Shown one piece after another: positions 20,242 to 31,366 of a stretch of DNA of 64,000 nt (positions are counted from its first letter, which is position 1; each line of letters begins with the position of its first letter). Source of the stretch: Pogostemon cablin. Its lineage: Eukaryota > Streptophyta > Magnoliopsida > Lamiales > Lamiaceae. A program made the translations under genes and the position numbers. A model generated the notes under the pieces. It searched no databases and was not told the DNA's origin. It was given only the letters and a program-made list of their open reading frames with translations. The DNA lies in the NCBI GenBank assembly GCA_023678885.1, contig CM042966.1, forward strand, positions 28,968,028-29,032,027, given 5' to 3'.

Positions 20242-22342
20242 TGTAACACCCCGTAAGTTTAAGACATGGCCCAATCATCAAAGCCTACTATTTTCCAACT
20301 CTTTGAAGCCCACATCCAAACTCAGCCCATTCATTAATCAACCGTGAGCTTAAGATTAAAACAGATAAGTTTTCTTACTCCCCAAGAAATAAATTGTGAT
20401 CTTCATAAAGGAGATATCTTTTTCCCTTATCAACCTATATCTTAGGAAAGTTTGTTAAATCCTATGAAGAGATGCGATCAGTCGTGTGGATATAATTCCA
20501 ATCCTTCCTTATTCTCTACACACACTGGCTTCGCTTCACGTATTCTGCGAATGGAGAGAGAGGTCTTGAAGGAAGCACCGATCGAGACGTTTGATAATTG
20601 AGACTTAGACTCACACGATAAAGGTGGGGACTCTTTTCATTCTTATATGTGTTTAGATGATTTCGTATGTGGTAATAGAAGTAAATTTGAAGTTTGTTGT
20701 CACTTATGAGTTGATGATCATACTTGAATGTTACGAAATTATATATGGCATGGGTATGGGCTGCACTAGTGTCATACTATAGCATGGGTATGGGCTGTAA
20801 TGGTGTCATACTATAGCATGGGTAAGGGCTGTGAAGGAGTGCCTTACTAAAGAATCGCGATATCGTAAAGTTACACGGATAAGGGCCGAAAGGTGCCTTA
20901 TTATGACATGATAAAATTGCATTGTAAGTGAATTAAATTCTCGCATATGGATTATTTGATGTAATGTTTAAATCTTCACTGAGCGTGTGGTTGCTCACCC
21001 CGATAAATACTCTTATCGCAGGTTGAGCGTGGGAAAGCGTACGAGCGGGGGTCGTAGACGAAGAGACTAAATAAATGTTCTGTTAAGTTGCAGTTCATAG
21101 ACTGCATACTCGTTTCTTTTTATTCGACAATTTCAGTAAACCTTTAGTATGAAGATTTGCATGTTTGTGCCTCTGTTATGGCAGGGTATTCTGAGAAATT
21201 TCCTCACTGACATTGTTTGGATAAAGTTGATTTGGTAGCATGTTTAAAAAAGTGGCAGGTGCTATTAGAGTAATTAGTGTGAGTACTTAGTTGATGGCAT
21301 GTTGTGGTTTATTACTTTGTGGACAAAAGCGGCGAGCTAACAAGTTAATGTGTGAAAATTTTGGTGACTGTGCATGGAAGAACCCAATTACTACCTTGCT
21401 GTTAAGGTTTACTGCTTATTTTGGTCACATGCTTGCTTAGGATTGTGAGTTAGGTTGGTGATTGACTTGTACTTTGAAGTACAAGCACATAAGCCAATAA
21501 TTAAATTATTCCATGGTTTAGAAAATTTCCGGCAGTATGGGCAGTATAGTGAGGTGGTCAGCTGCTTGCTTAGGATGGTGAGTGAGTTGGTGGTAGACTT
21601 GCACCTAGCGGAACAAGCGCACTTGTAGAAATAAAACTTACTGTCCTTGCCTTAGAACTTTGCAGAAAGTGTAGAATTAATACTTACTGTCCTCCTTGAA
21701 ATTCTGCAGAATTCTGCAAACATTTTAAAATGATAAAGGTTGCAGAAAACTTAAAGGGCTTACTTCCTATTTAATCTTTCTTATTTGGATTGTTTGCACA
21801 AGATCATTGAAACTTATAGGACTGGACCCATCTTTCTTTCTCCTTATTTATAGAATATCTCACGTTTGTTAAATGCAAAATTCTAGTCATGCCTTATCTA
21901 ACATCCGGTGAACTAAATAATGTGAAACTATAGGTCCTGTATGTTTGCATGACATGGATTTTCTTTGGAGGAGAAGTTTGTAGTCCTTTACTTTTAAAGC
22001 TTTTGCAAGAATACTTTATTTGAGATTTTTTTAAAAAAAAAAGAGAAAAACTTGCAGAACTTAAAGGATCTATCCCTCATCTAAATCTTTTGCTTAAATT
22101 GTTTTGCTAAAATTTGTGAAAGAAAACTTGCGGGACTTGCTGTTTTATTTGCTAACCTTTCACTTTGCAAGAAAACTTTTTTTTTAATTAGCTGAAATTT
22201 ATAGGACTAAGCCCATTTTCACTTCCTTCTTGTTTGCAAACTCCTTCTACTTGCAAAAAAATAAATTTTTGGTCATGCCCTATTCAATATTCTATTTCAA
22301 AATACTATACCAATTTTCCTTAGTAAATTTGGGGGCGTGACA
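20242..22342 (+). repeat. 5' LTR of the gypsy element
   Basis: Length 2101 bp, TG...CA ends. It contains three imperfect 34 bp tandem units starting GCATGGGTA at 20748, 20782 and 20816, the third diverged. Confidence 0.95.
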
Positions 22343-22345
22343 GAT

Positions 22346-22357
22346 TGGTATCAGAGC
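22346..22357 (+). other. Primer binding site of the gypsy element
   Basis: TGGTATCAGAGC lies three bases after the LTR end and is complementary to the 3' end of initiator methionine tRNA, the usual primer for minus-strand synthesis. Confidence 0.9.
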
Positions 22358-22671
22358 AGGTATGCGATTCTGTATACTTGCTTAAAAATTTTTAAATTTT
22401 TATTTCCGCACATAAGTGAATTTCGTGGCTTGAATGACATGATTTTGCAATTGTATAAAAGTTTTAAAAAAAAGTCTCTTGCTACGCATCCACCGAGTAC
22501 GACGCCCGCTTCAACCAAGGTATGAAAGTATGAATTGCATAAATTGATGACATGCGAGACATAAAATGAAAGTTTGTGTTATATGAATAATGTGGTTTTT
22601 TTATGATAAATGATGAATATTTAGAATTTTATTGCGAACCTATATGATTAGTAAAGATATTACCGCACTAG

Positions 22672-23163
22672 ATGGGTGACTTGGCGAGACAACAAGCCTA
22701 CATGAATTATCACCGGGACGTCCGACATGACTTGCCCACTCACATCGCTCACATGCTACAATTATGGAGACAAGTTAAGGATGTAGGTGAAGGTATCACT
22801 GACTATTGGGCTGGATTAAAGCTCATCAGTACCTTACCATGGGCTTGGAAAGACATGGCCGATTCCATATATGCTGACCTTATGCATCACTCGGTTCAAC
22901 ACCAAGTTCCGCAAGTGGACCATGTGCAGTTCACAGCCGTTTTGTTCATGAGAGTCGCAAGATAGTATCCGCCAAATCCCCCTCCTGGACATCTTATCTG
23001 GGATATTCATAATGAGCAAGAAGAACGGCTGGTAGATTACCTTGCAGAGCAGGTACCGGCACCAAAACCCAATAACGAGCCAAATGGAGCCATGAATGAA
23101 GGAGAAATGGATGAGAGTTCCGAGTCAGACCCGTTCGAGGACTCGGGAGTATATGGAGACTAA
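22672..23163 (+). pseudogene. Extra small ORF upstream of gag in the gypsy element
   Basis: A frame opens at the ATG at 22672 and, if one TAG at 22963-22965 is set aside, continues to a TAA at 23161-23163, 163 codons in all. The first part (MGDLARQQAYMNYHRD...) is helical with Trp-rich segments; after the TAG the protein becomes strongly acidic (EEERLVDY..., then DESSESDPFEDSG). It is distinct from gag, which starts separately at 23456. I do not recognise a known domain. Continuity of the frame across the TAG and the compositional sense of the tail suggest it was once a real protein of the element. Confidence 0.55.
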
Positions 23164-23455
23164 ATTATTTAAGTTTTAAATTCTATTTTTTTTTTAAACT
23201 AAAAACAATATCCCTTATGTTAGGGACTTGAATTTATTTCATTATTTAGTATTCGTTATTTCATTATTTAGCATTTGATTCGAAGTTAATTTGCAAATTT
23301 AAGACAATTTTTCATTCAATGGTCAAAATTTTATTATTATGATGTCTATGCCTCTATCATACATTGGCTACTTTGTTCAATGATATGATTTGCATTATGA
23401 TTTCATTCATTAACTTGAATAAATGCTAAAATTATTTTCATGGTGGAATTGAAGG

Positions 23456-24709
23456 ATGCCTCCAAGAAGGGATGTTCAAAACCCTCCAAACGCACTGAAT
23501 GCTCCAAACGCTGATGCGGACGCTCATACAAGAATAGTACATGAGTTTCGCCAAAACCATCCACCATTCTTCAAGGGGAGTGAAGGGCCCGAGTACGTGG
23601 AAGAGTGGCTACGAGCACTTGAGAGAATTTTTCGTCTCTTAAGGTGCAATGATGAGCATCGTGTGATCTGCGCATCCTACCAATTTACTAAAGATGCCGA
23701 CCGTTGGTGGGACGGATACTGGGAGATGAGACCTAATGAGAACCGAGAAGCTATTACCTGGGCAGAGTTCAAGGATATAGTAATGGCCAATTACTATCCT
23801 CAAGTTTACCGCAATAATATGGAGCATGAATTTTACAATCTCCAACAAGGGAACATGACCGTAATTGAGTATGAACGGCGGTTCAATAAGCTGCGACGAT
23901 CAGCTCCACAGCTGGTCAATTCCGAAGAGAAACGAGCCAAGAAGTTCCTGGATGGATTGCACCAGGATATACAAGAGAGAATGTCTTCACTGCCCGATAT
24001 GAGCTACGCCGACATATTTATGAGGGCCCAGAAAGTTGAAGCTTGCTTATTGAAGGGGCGAGCGAACAGAAAGCCGATGGAGAACCCAAACAAATGGAAA
24101 TGGGAAAATTCTAGCCAAGGCAGAAACAACAATCAAAGGCAAGCTAGAACGAACAACAACCCGCAGGCCAACGCACAAAGACCAAAGCCTCTCCGCACAC
24201 AGTGCGGGAAGAATCATCATGGAGAGTGTCTCATGGGACAAAACAAATGTTTCAGGTGCTATGAAGTTGGCCATCAAGCACAGAACTGCCCGAAGCCGTC
24301 CAACTTTAGACCTGATCGTAGGGGACCACCTCCGGGGGGAAATACAAGACAAGGCACTGGAGGAAGAGGGAGAGTTTTCGCCATGAACCAAGCTGAAGGG
24401 GACAATGAACCTAATGTTATGACAGGTACGTTGGCAGTGGGTAAATCCCGAGCTTTCACTTTGTTTGACACTGGTGCATCACATACATTTATTTTCGCAA
24501 AGTATTGTAATAAGATTAACTGTAAACGAGTCAAGAGTGATGAACCTCTTGAGATTAGTCTACCTTCGGGGGAGAGGATTGTTGTGAATACCTTAGTAGA
24601 AAGTGTGAGCGTACACATTGAAGGAGTAGACTTCAGCGTCAAGCCGTATGTTATGAACATGCATGGATTTGATTTTATTCTAGGAATGGATTGGCTTACC
24701 TACCATTAA
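23456..24709 (+). CDS. Gypsy gag and protease
   Basis: The ATG at 23456 opens 417 codons. Residues about 30-210 are a retrotransposon gag capsid (WLRALERIF, then RWWDGYWE, LDGLHQDI), about 215-300 a basic Arg/Asn-rich nucleocapsid with one CCHC zinc knuckle (CFRCYEVGHQAQNC, residue 265 on), and about 338 on an aspartic protease with DTGASHTFI and the closing ILGMDWL. Capsid packages the element RNA and the protease would cut the polyprotein. A TAA at 24707-24709 ends the frame where the polyprotein would be expected to continue into pol in the same frame, so it is either a mutation or an unusual termination point. Confidence 0.9.
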   Translation: MPPRRDVQNPPNALNAPNADADAHTRIVHEFRQNHPPFFKGSEGPEYVEEWLRALERIFRLLRCNDEHRVICASYQFTKDADRWWDGYWEMRPNENREAITWAEFKDIVMANYYPQVYRNNMEHEFYNLQQGNMTVIEYERRFNKLRRSAPQLVNSEEKRAKKFLDGLHQDIQERMSSLPDMSYADIFMRAQKVEACLLKGRANRKPMENPNKWKWENSSQGRNNNQRQARTNNNPQANAQRPKPLRTQCGKNHHGECLMGQNKCFRCYEVGHQAQNCPKPSNFRPDRRGPPPGGNTRQGTGGRGRVFAMNQAEGDNEPNVMTGTLAVGKSRAFTLFDTGASHTFIFAKYCNKINCKRVKSDEPLEISLPSGERIVVNTLVESVSVHIEGVDFSVKPYVMNMHGFDFILGMDWLTYH

Positions 24710-27700
24710 GCCAATATAAGGTGCAAGGAACGAGCAATGATCTTAAGAGAACCAAAATCCGAGAAAGAAGTGGTACACAAGCTCAAGAGTGGTGTAGTAC
24801 CGAGAATATTATCTGCTGTAAAAGCTGCCAAGATGCTTAGAAAGAAGTCCTGCCAGGGATTTCTAGTCAACATTGTAGACACCATGACCACAGAAGTACC
24901 ACCTAGTGACATACCTATTGTCCGAGAGTATCTTGATGTCTTTCCGGAGGATTTACCAGGCGTGCCTCCAAATCGTCAAGTAGAGTTTTCAATACACTTG
25001 ATACCAGGATCAGCACCAGTATCCAAAGCTCCGTATCGAATGGCGCCCGTGGAACTACAAGAGTTGAAAGTTCAGCTACAAGAGCTCTTGCACTTGGGGT
25101 TCATCCGCCCAAGCGTATCTCCAAGGGAGCGCCAATCCTATTTGTTAAGAAGAAAGATGGATCCATGAGGATGTGTATTGACTACCGAGAGCTTAACAAG
25201 TTGACGATAAATAACAAGTATCCCCTACCTCGAATTGAAGACTTGTTTGACAATTAGAAGGAGCAAGTGTATTTTCCAAAATTGATTTAAGATCCAGGTA
25301 CCATCAATTGAGAGTGAATGAGTCAGACATTTCTAAAACTGCTTTTAGAATGCGTTATGGGCACTATGAATTCGTCGTCATGCCATTTGGGTTGAGTAAT
25401 TCGCCTGCAGTGTTCATGGATCTGATGAATCGAGTTTTTCACCCGTATCTCGATCAGTTCGTTATAGTCTTCATCGACGACATTCTGGTGTACTCCAAAT
25501 ATGAAGCACAACATGAGGAGCACTTGAGATTGGTATTCGAGACACTTAGCAATGAGAGGTTATACGCGAAGTTCAAGAAGTGTGAGTTTTGGTTGAAGCA
25601 AGTCACATTCCTTGGACATGTGGTGACATCACAAGGGATTGAAGTAGATCCATCTAAAATAGAAGCAGTAAATCAGTGGAGGGCACCTACAAATGTTCAA
25701 GAAGTTCGTAGTTTCTTGGGATTAGCTGGCTCTTATCGAAGGTTCATAGAAGGATTCTCCAAGATAGCCGGTCCAATGACACGATTGATTCGTAAAGGAG
25801 AGAAGTTCATTTGTTCGGACAAGTGTGAAGAGAGCTTTCAAAGATTAAAGCACGATTTGACTTCAGCACCCGTGTTGACAATCCCAAATCCGAATGAAGA
25901 GTTCACGATCTACAGTGATACATCAAAGCAAGGACTCGGATGTGTATTGATGCAACATGGAAAGGTTATTGCATATGCTTCTAGACAGTTGAGGCCGCAC
26001 GAAGTGAACTACCCTACTCATGACTTGGAGTTAGCGGCCGTAGTTCATGCTTTGAAGATTTGGCGACACTACCTTTATGATGGGAGATGTACGATCTTCA
26101 CGGACCACAAGAGTTTGAAGTATCTGTTCACACAGAAGGAGCTCAACATGAGACAACGGAGATGGTTAGAGTTGGTGAACGATTACGACTGTACCATTGA
26201 GTACCACCCAGTCAAGGCTAATGTAGTGGCCGACGCTTTGAGTCGGAAAACCAAAGTGGAGCTGAATAGTCTGTATATCAAGCAAGAAGAGCTGGCCGAA
26301 GAGTTCGCCAAGATGCAAATTGAATTGGTGGCATCACCCACCGGCACAAAGGCGATCATTGCGGCATTAGAAATTCAGCCAAGTCTGAAAATAGAAATAA
26401 AAGAAGCTCAGGAACAAGATCATTTCTTGCAAGGAATGATGAAGAAGACACTAGCTGAAGGCGAATACAATGGCTTCAAAGTAGACGAATAGTGAGTTTT
26501 GACTCTAAATGGAAAATTGTGTGTTCCAATGGTTGAGAAGTTGAGAGAAAAGATTTTAAGTGAAGCGCATGGAGCGCCATACACCGCTCATCCGGGAGGA
26601 ACGAAGATGTACCATGACTTGAAGGAAAGATTTTGGTGGCGAAGTATGAAACGAGATATTGGATACTTTGTTGAAAGATGTTTAACTTGCCAACAAGTTA
26701 AAATTGAACACCAGCGACCAGCTGGAAAGCTTAAACCACTCGAGATCCCCGAGTGGAAATGGGAGCAAATTGCCATGGATTTTATCGTAGGTTTACCAAG
26801 GTCTTCGAAGAAAAATCATGCCATATGGGTCATCGTCGATCGATTGACCAAGTCAGCTCATTTCTTGCCCGTAAAGATGACATTCAAGATGGAGCAGTAT
26901 GCGCAGTTGTATATTCAAGAGATAGTGAGGCTACACGGCGTACCAATGTCAATAGTGTCTGATAGAGATACGCGTTTCACTTCAAGGTTTTGGGTAAGTC
27001 TGCACAAGGCGATGGGAACTAAACTAAATTTCAGCACAGCTTATCACCCACAAATGGATGGGCAATCTGAAAGAACAATCCAGATTTTGGAAAACATGCT
27101 AAGAGCATGCACTGTTAACATGGGAGAAGTTCCTACCTCTTGTCGAATTTGCCTACAATAACAGCTATCAAGCAACTATCAAGATGGCTCCTTACGAGGC
27201 GCTCTATGGAAGGGAGTGTAGATCACCATTATATTGGGATGATGTTGGTGAGAAAGCTATTCTAGGCCCCAAGCTAATAGAAGAAGCAGTGGACAAGGTC
27301 AGAATAATTCGAGAAAGAATCAAGACTGCTCAAGATAGACAAAAGTCATATGCTGATCAACGAAGAAAGGATTTACATTTTGAAGTCGGAGATCATGTCT
27401 TTCTGAAGGTGGCTCCCACGAAGGGTGTCATACGATTTGGAAGGAGAGAAAAGCTTAGACCTCGTTTCGTTGGTCCATTTCAAATTCTTGATAGAGTTGG
27501 AGATCTAACCTATCGTTTGGCGTTGCTACCCGAGTTATCCTCCGTGCACAATGTTTTTCACATTTCGATGTTGAGAAAATATGTTCATGATCCTAATCAT
27601 GTTGTGAATTTCTCGACATTGGGGATTGGCAAGGACCTGACATATGAAGAAGAACCTGTGTCCATTTTGGATCAAAAGGTCCAAAGGATTCGAAATCATG

Positions 27701-27846
27701 ACGTGTCACTCGTCAAAGTTCAATAGAGTCGACATACGGAAGATGAGGCTACATGGGAAAAGAAGGACGAAATTCAAGCAAGATACCCCTGTTTCATTAT
27801 GGGTAAGATATTTATATCATTAGAGAATTTCGAGGACGAAATTTTT
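24710..27846 (+). pseudogene. Gypsy pol: reverse transcriptase, RNase H, integrase, chromodomain-like tail (broken)
   Basis: The pol domains follow the protease in order. The linker DVFPEDLPG lies at about 24940, the reverse transcriptase catalytic box FIDDIL at about 25473, RNase H (YSDTSKQGLG about 25910; DALSRK about 26233), an integrase zinc domain (H..H..C..C, about 26585-26695), the integrase core with MDF (26775), SDRDTRF (26960) and GQSERT (27060), and a tail ending in ATWEKKDEI at about 27750. Breaks are single-base shifts near 25125 and near 25251, two consecutive stops at 26490-26495, a shift between 27125 and 27160, and a TAG at 27724-27726. Catalytic motifs themselves are mostly preserved, but the copy cannot encode one working polyprotein. 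Confidence 0.9.
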
Positions 27847-27849
27847 ATT

Positions 27850-27861
27850 AGGAGGGTGGGA
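27850..27861 (+). other. Polypurine tract of the gypsy element
   Basis: AGGAGGGTGGGA directly precedes the 3' LTR and would prime plus-strand synthesis. Confidence 0.85.
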
Positions 27862-29969
27862 TGTAACACCCCGTAAGTTTAAGTCATGGCCCAATCATCA
27901 AAGCCTACTATTTTTCAACTCTTTGAAGCCCACATCCAAACTCAGCCCATTCATTAATCAACCGTGAGCTTAAGATTAAAACAGATAAGTTTTCTTACTC
28001 TCCAAGAAATAAATCGTGATCTTCATAAAGGAGATATCTTTTTCCCTTATCAACCTATATCTTAGGAAAGTTTGTTAAATCCTATGAAGAGATGCGATCA
28101 GCCGTGTGGATATAATTCCAATCCTTCCTTATTCTCTACACACACTGGCTTCGCTTCACATATTCTGCGAACGGAGAGAGAGGTCTTGAAGGAAGCACCG
28201 ATCGAGACGTTTAATAATTAAGACTTAGACTTACACGGTAAAGGTGGGACTCTTTTCATTCTTATATGTGTTTAGATGATTTCGTATGTGGTAATTGAAG
28301 TAAATTCGAAGTTTGTTGTCACTTATGAGTTGATGATCATACTTGAATGTTATGAAATTATATATGGCATGGGTATGGGCTGCACTAGTGCCATACTATA
28401 GCATGGGTATGGGCTGTAATGGTGCCATACTATAGCATGGGTAAGGGCTGTGAAGGAGTGCCTTACTAACGAATCGCTATATCGTAAAGTTACACGGATA
28501 AGGGCCGAAAGGTGCCTTATTATGACATGATAAAATTGCATTGTAAGTGAATTAAATTCTCGCATATGGATTATTTGATGTATGTGAGCATGTTTAAATC
28601 TTCACTGAGCGTGTGGTTGCTCACCCCGATAAATATTCTTATCGCAGGTTGAGCGTGGAAAAGCTTACGAGCGGGGGTCGTAGGCGAAGAGACTAAATAA
28701 ATGTTCTATTAAGTTGCAGTTCATAGACTGCATACTCGTTTCTTTTTATTCGACAATTTCAGTAAACCTTTAGTATGAAGATTTGCATGTTTGTGCCTCT
28801 GTTATGGCAGGGTACTCTGAGAAATTTCCTCACTGACATTGTTTGGATAAAATTGATTTGGTAGCATGTTTAAAAGAGTGGCAGGTGCTATTAGAGTAAT
28901 TAGTGTGAGTACTTAGTTGATGGCATGTTGTGGTTTATTACTTTGTGGACAAAAGCGGCGAGCTAACAAGTTAGTGTGTGAAAATTTTGGTGATTGTGCA
29001 TGGAAGAACCTAATTACTACCTTGCTGTTAAGGTTTACCTGCTTATTTTGGTCACATGCTTGCTTAGGATTGTGAGTTAGGTTGGTGATTGACTTGTACT
29101 TTGAAGTACAAGCACATAAGCCAATAATTAAATTATTTCATGGTTTAGAAAATTTCCGGCAGTATGGGCAGTATAGTGAGGTGGTCAGCTGCTTGCTTAG
29201 GATGGTGAGTTAGTTGGTGGTAGACTTGCACCTAGCGGAACAAGCGCACTTGTAGAAATAAAACTTACTGTCCTTGCCTTAAAACTTTGCAGAAAGTGTA
29301 GAATTAATACTTACTGTCCTCCTTGAAATTCTGCAGAATTCTGCAAACATTTTAAAATGATAAAGGTTGCAGAAAACTTAAAGGGTTTACTTCATATTTA
29401 ATCTTTCTTATTTGGATTGTTTGCACAAGATCATTGAAACTTATAGGACTGGACCCATCTCTCTTTCTCCTTATTTATAGAATACCTCACGTTTGTTAAA
29501 TGCAAAATTCTAGTCATGCCTTATCTAACATCCGGTGAACTAAATAATGTGAAACTATAGGTCCTGTATGTTTGCATGACATGGATTTTCTTTGGAGGAG
29601 AAGCTTGTAGTCCTTTACTTTTAAAGCTTTTGCAAGAACACTTTTGAGATTTTTAAAAAAAAAAAAAGAGAAAAACTTGCAGAACATAAAGGATCTATCC
29701 CTCATCTAAATCTTTTGCTTAAATTGTTTTGCTAAAATTTGTGAAAAGAAAACTTGCGGGACTTGCTGTTTTATTGCTAACCTTTCACTTTGCAAGAAAA
29801 CTTTTTTTTTTTAATTTGCTGAAATTTGTAGGACTAAGCCCATTTTCACTTCCTTCTTGTTTGCAAACTCCTTCTACTAGCAAAAAAATAAATTTTTGGT
29901 CATGCCCTATTCAATATTCTATTTCAAAATACTATACCAATTTTCCTTGGTAAATTTGGGGGCGTGACA
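27862..29969 (+). repeat. 3' LTR of the gypsy element
   Basis: Length 2108 bp, partner of 20242-22342, followed by target duplication GTAGC at 29970-29974. It carries the same 34 bp tandem units near 28367-28470. Confidence 0.95.
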
Positions 29970-29974
29970 GTAGC

Positions 29975-30741
29975 CCATGATCAGAACAATATGTTCTCAG
30001 TTTCCTTGTAAAGCCCATGTTCTCATGCATTCTCTAGAAAAACACAAATTGATTTACACAATTGGTAACCACTTGGTTTGGGGTTGACAACGTAATCATC
30101 AAACTCGCCAAGACTGCTTCTGATCATGAAATTACTGAGGAAAGTCACGGACGAGATAAGCCAATCACTGATGTGTATGATGTTAAGTAGATTATAACAA
30201 CATTGAACAGCTTAGCTCGGGCATTCCAACATCTTTTCTCAAAAAAAAGTCAACTGTTGGTTAAAAGCTAGATGTGAAATGCTAACTAAAGTTTGGGAGT
30301 ATGACTTAAAAGTTAAACCAATTTTCCAGAGCAGGGACAAAACATAATTGAGAATGTAGAATGCAGATCTGGGTTTCCCAAATAAGTCAAGCCTAAAGCA
30401 CTCAACTCGGAATCAATTCATCTTGTCTTATCTTTACTTCTACTGACATTTCTCTGCCTATTGTAAGAAAGAACTAACCTATTTTCTATGATTCTAATGG
30501 AAGACGAAGAAAACAATCATACCTTACTGTAGATGCATGCTATATAAGCTTTTCTAGGCGTACAAACAGAGTTACTTCCATTCCATTCCCGGAACATAAC
30601 TGCATATATAAGGTGGATAACAAAGTAAACTTGCAGGTGGTTAACATGCACTTCACAAATTTACACACAGTAAATTTCATCGCGTAGATGGAAAGACATA
30701 ACATACAATATCGAAATAAATAATTCTCGCTCCAATGCTTC
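29975..30741. other. Spacer after the gypsy element, no gene seen
   Basis: No open frame of interest and no repeat ends were recognised. Confidence 0.4.
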
Positions 30742-30821
30742 CTCACAAACTACTTGTGATGCCAACACAATGCCAGCATCCCTCGCAACCTACTTGTGAT
30801 GCCAACACAATGCCATCATCC
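30742..30821. repeat. Two tandem 40 bp units
   Basis: Units 30742-30781 and 30782-30821 share TACTTGTGATGCCAACACAA and differ at three positions. Confidence 0.85.
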
Positions 30822-30918
30822 CTCACATCCTTGGATTTCTTTAGAGTATCAGTCGATGCTGCAAGGTTGTGAAAAAAGTTTACACGATGCTGCTAAGACT
30901 CTGAACTTGTGAAGGCAG

Positions 30919-31187
30919 GTGCAAAAGGCTATTGCATTTGCAAGGAAAGCTCATCATGGCCAGATGAGAAAGACAGGAGATCCTTATCTATCCCACTGTA
31001 TTCACACAGGAAGAATTTTAGCTGCATTAGTCCCATTAGACGGTAATTCACTTATTTAATATACATCCCATCATGGCCAGATGAGAAAGACAGGAGATCC
31101 TTATCTATCCCACTGTATTCACACAGGAAGAATTTTAGCTGCATTAGTCCCATTAGACGGTAATTCACTTATTTAATATACATCCCA
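30919..31187 (+). pseudogene. Exon fragment of an RSH1-like (p)ppGpp synthase/hydrolase gene, tandemly duplicated
   Basis: After an acceptor-like GGCAG the + strand reads VQKAIAFARKAHHGQ, then MRKTGDPYLSHCIHTGRI and LAALVPLDG, the start of the HD hydrolase domain of chloroplast RelA/SpoT homologues of the RSH1 type. The exon ends at a donor-like GACGGTAATTC. A 117 bp unit starting CATCATGG (30952 and 31069) is repeated twice, so the exon's second half plus the donor and about 40 bp of intron occur twice. No other RSH exons are seen nearby. It is a captured or left-over fragment, about 45 residues out of some 880, and cannot function. Confidence 0.75.
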
Positions 31188-31366
31188 AACTTTTATTGCA
31201 TGATAGAGATTGAAACCACCCCCAAAGAAATTTGCAAGCACATTTTTCTTTTTGGATGAATCATTGAACAAACAAAACTCAGCGGTCGATACACACCAAA
31301 TTAGAAGTGAAAAAAGAAAAAAGAGAATAATCGAGTGGCATTCTACTCTAATCACAAAATCCTAAA

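Larger units (their letters stand above)
20242..29969 (+). mobile_element. Complete but mutated Ty3/gypsy retrotransposon, Tekay/Del-like
   Basis: Two long direct repeats begin TGTAACACCCC and end GTGACA; they are flanked by the 5 bp target duplication GTAGC at 20237-20241 and 29970-29974. The interior has a methionine-tRNA primer site, a small extra frame, gag-protease and pol in the order protease, reverse transcriptase, RNase H, integrase, which is the gypsy order. A C-terminal ATWE-type chromodomain-like tail and 2.1 kb LTRs point to the Tekay/Del chromovirus lineage. The LTRs are very similar but carry roughly ten differences in the first 400 bp, so the insertion is fairly young but not recent. 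Stops and frameshifts in pol make this copy non-autonomous. Confidence 0.95.

Noticed and set aside
20748..20850. Short regular repeats as a CRISPR-like array
   Set aside because: The units are adjacent with no unique spacers, lie inside an LTR and the genome is a plant.
24047..24660. Minus-strand open frames across gag
   Set aside because: They are antisense to gag-protease with its zinc knuckle and DTGA motif.
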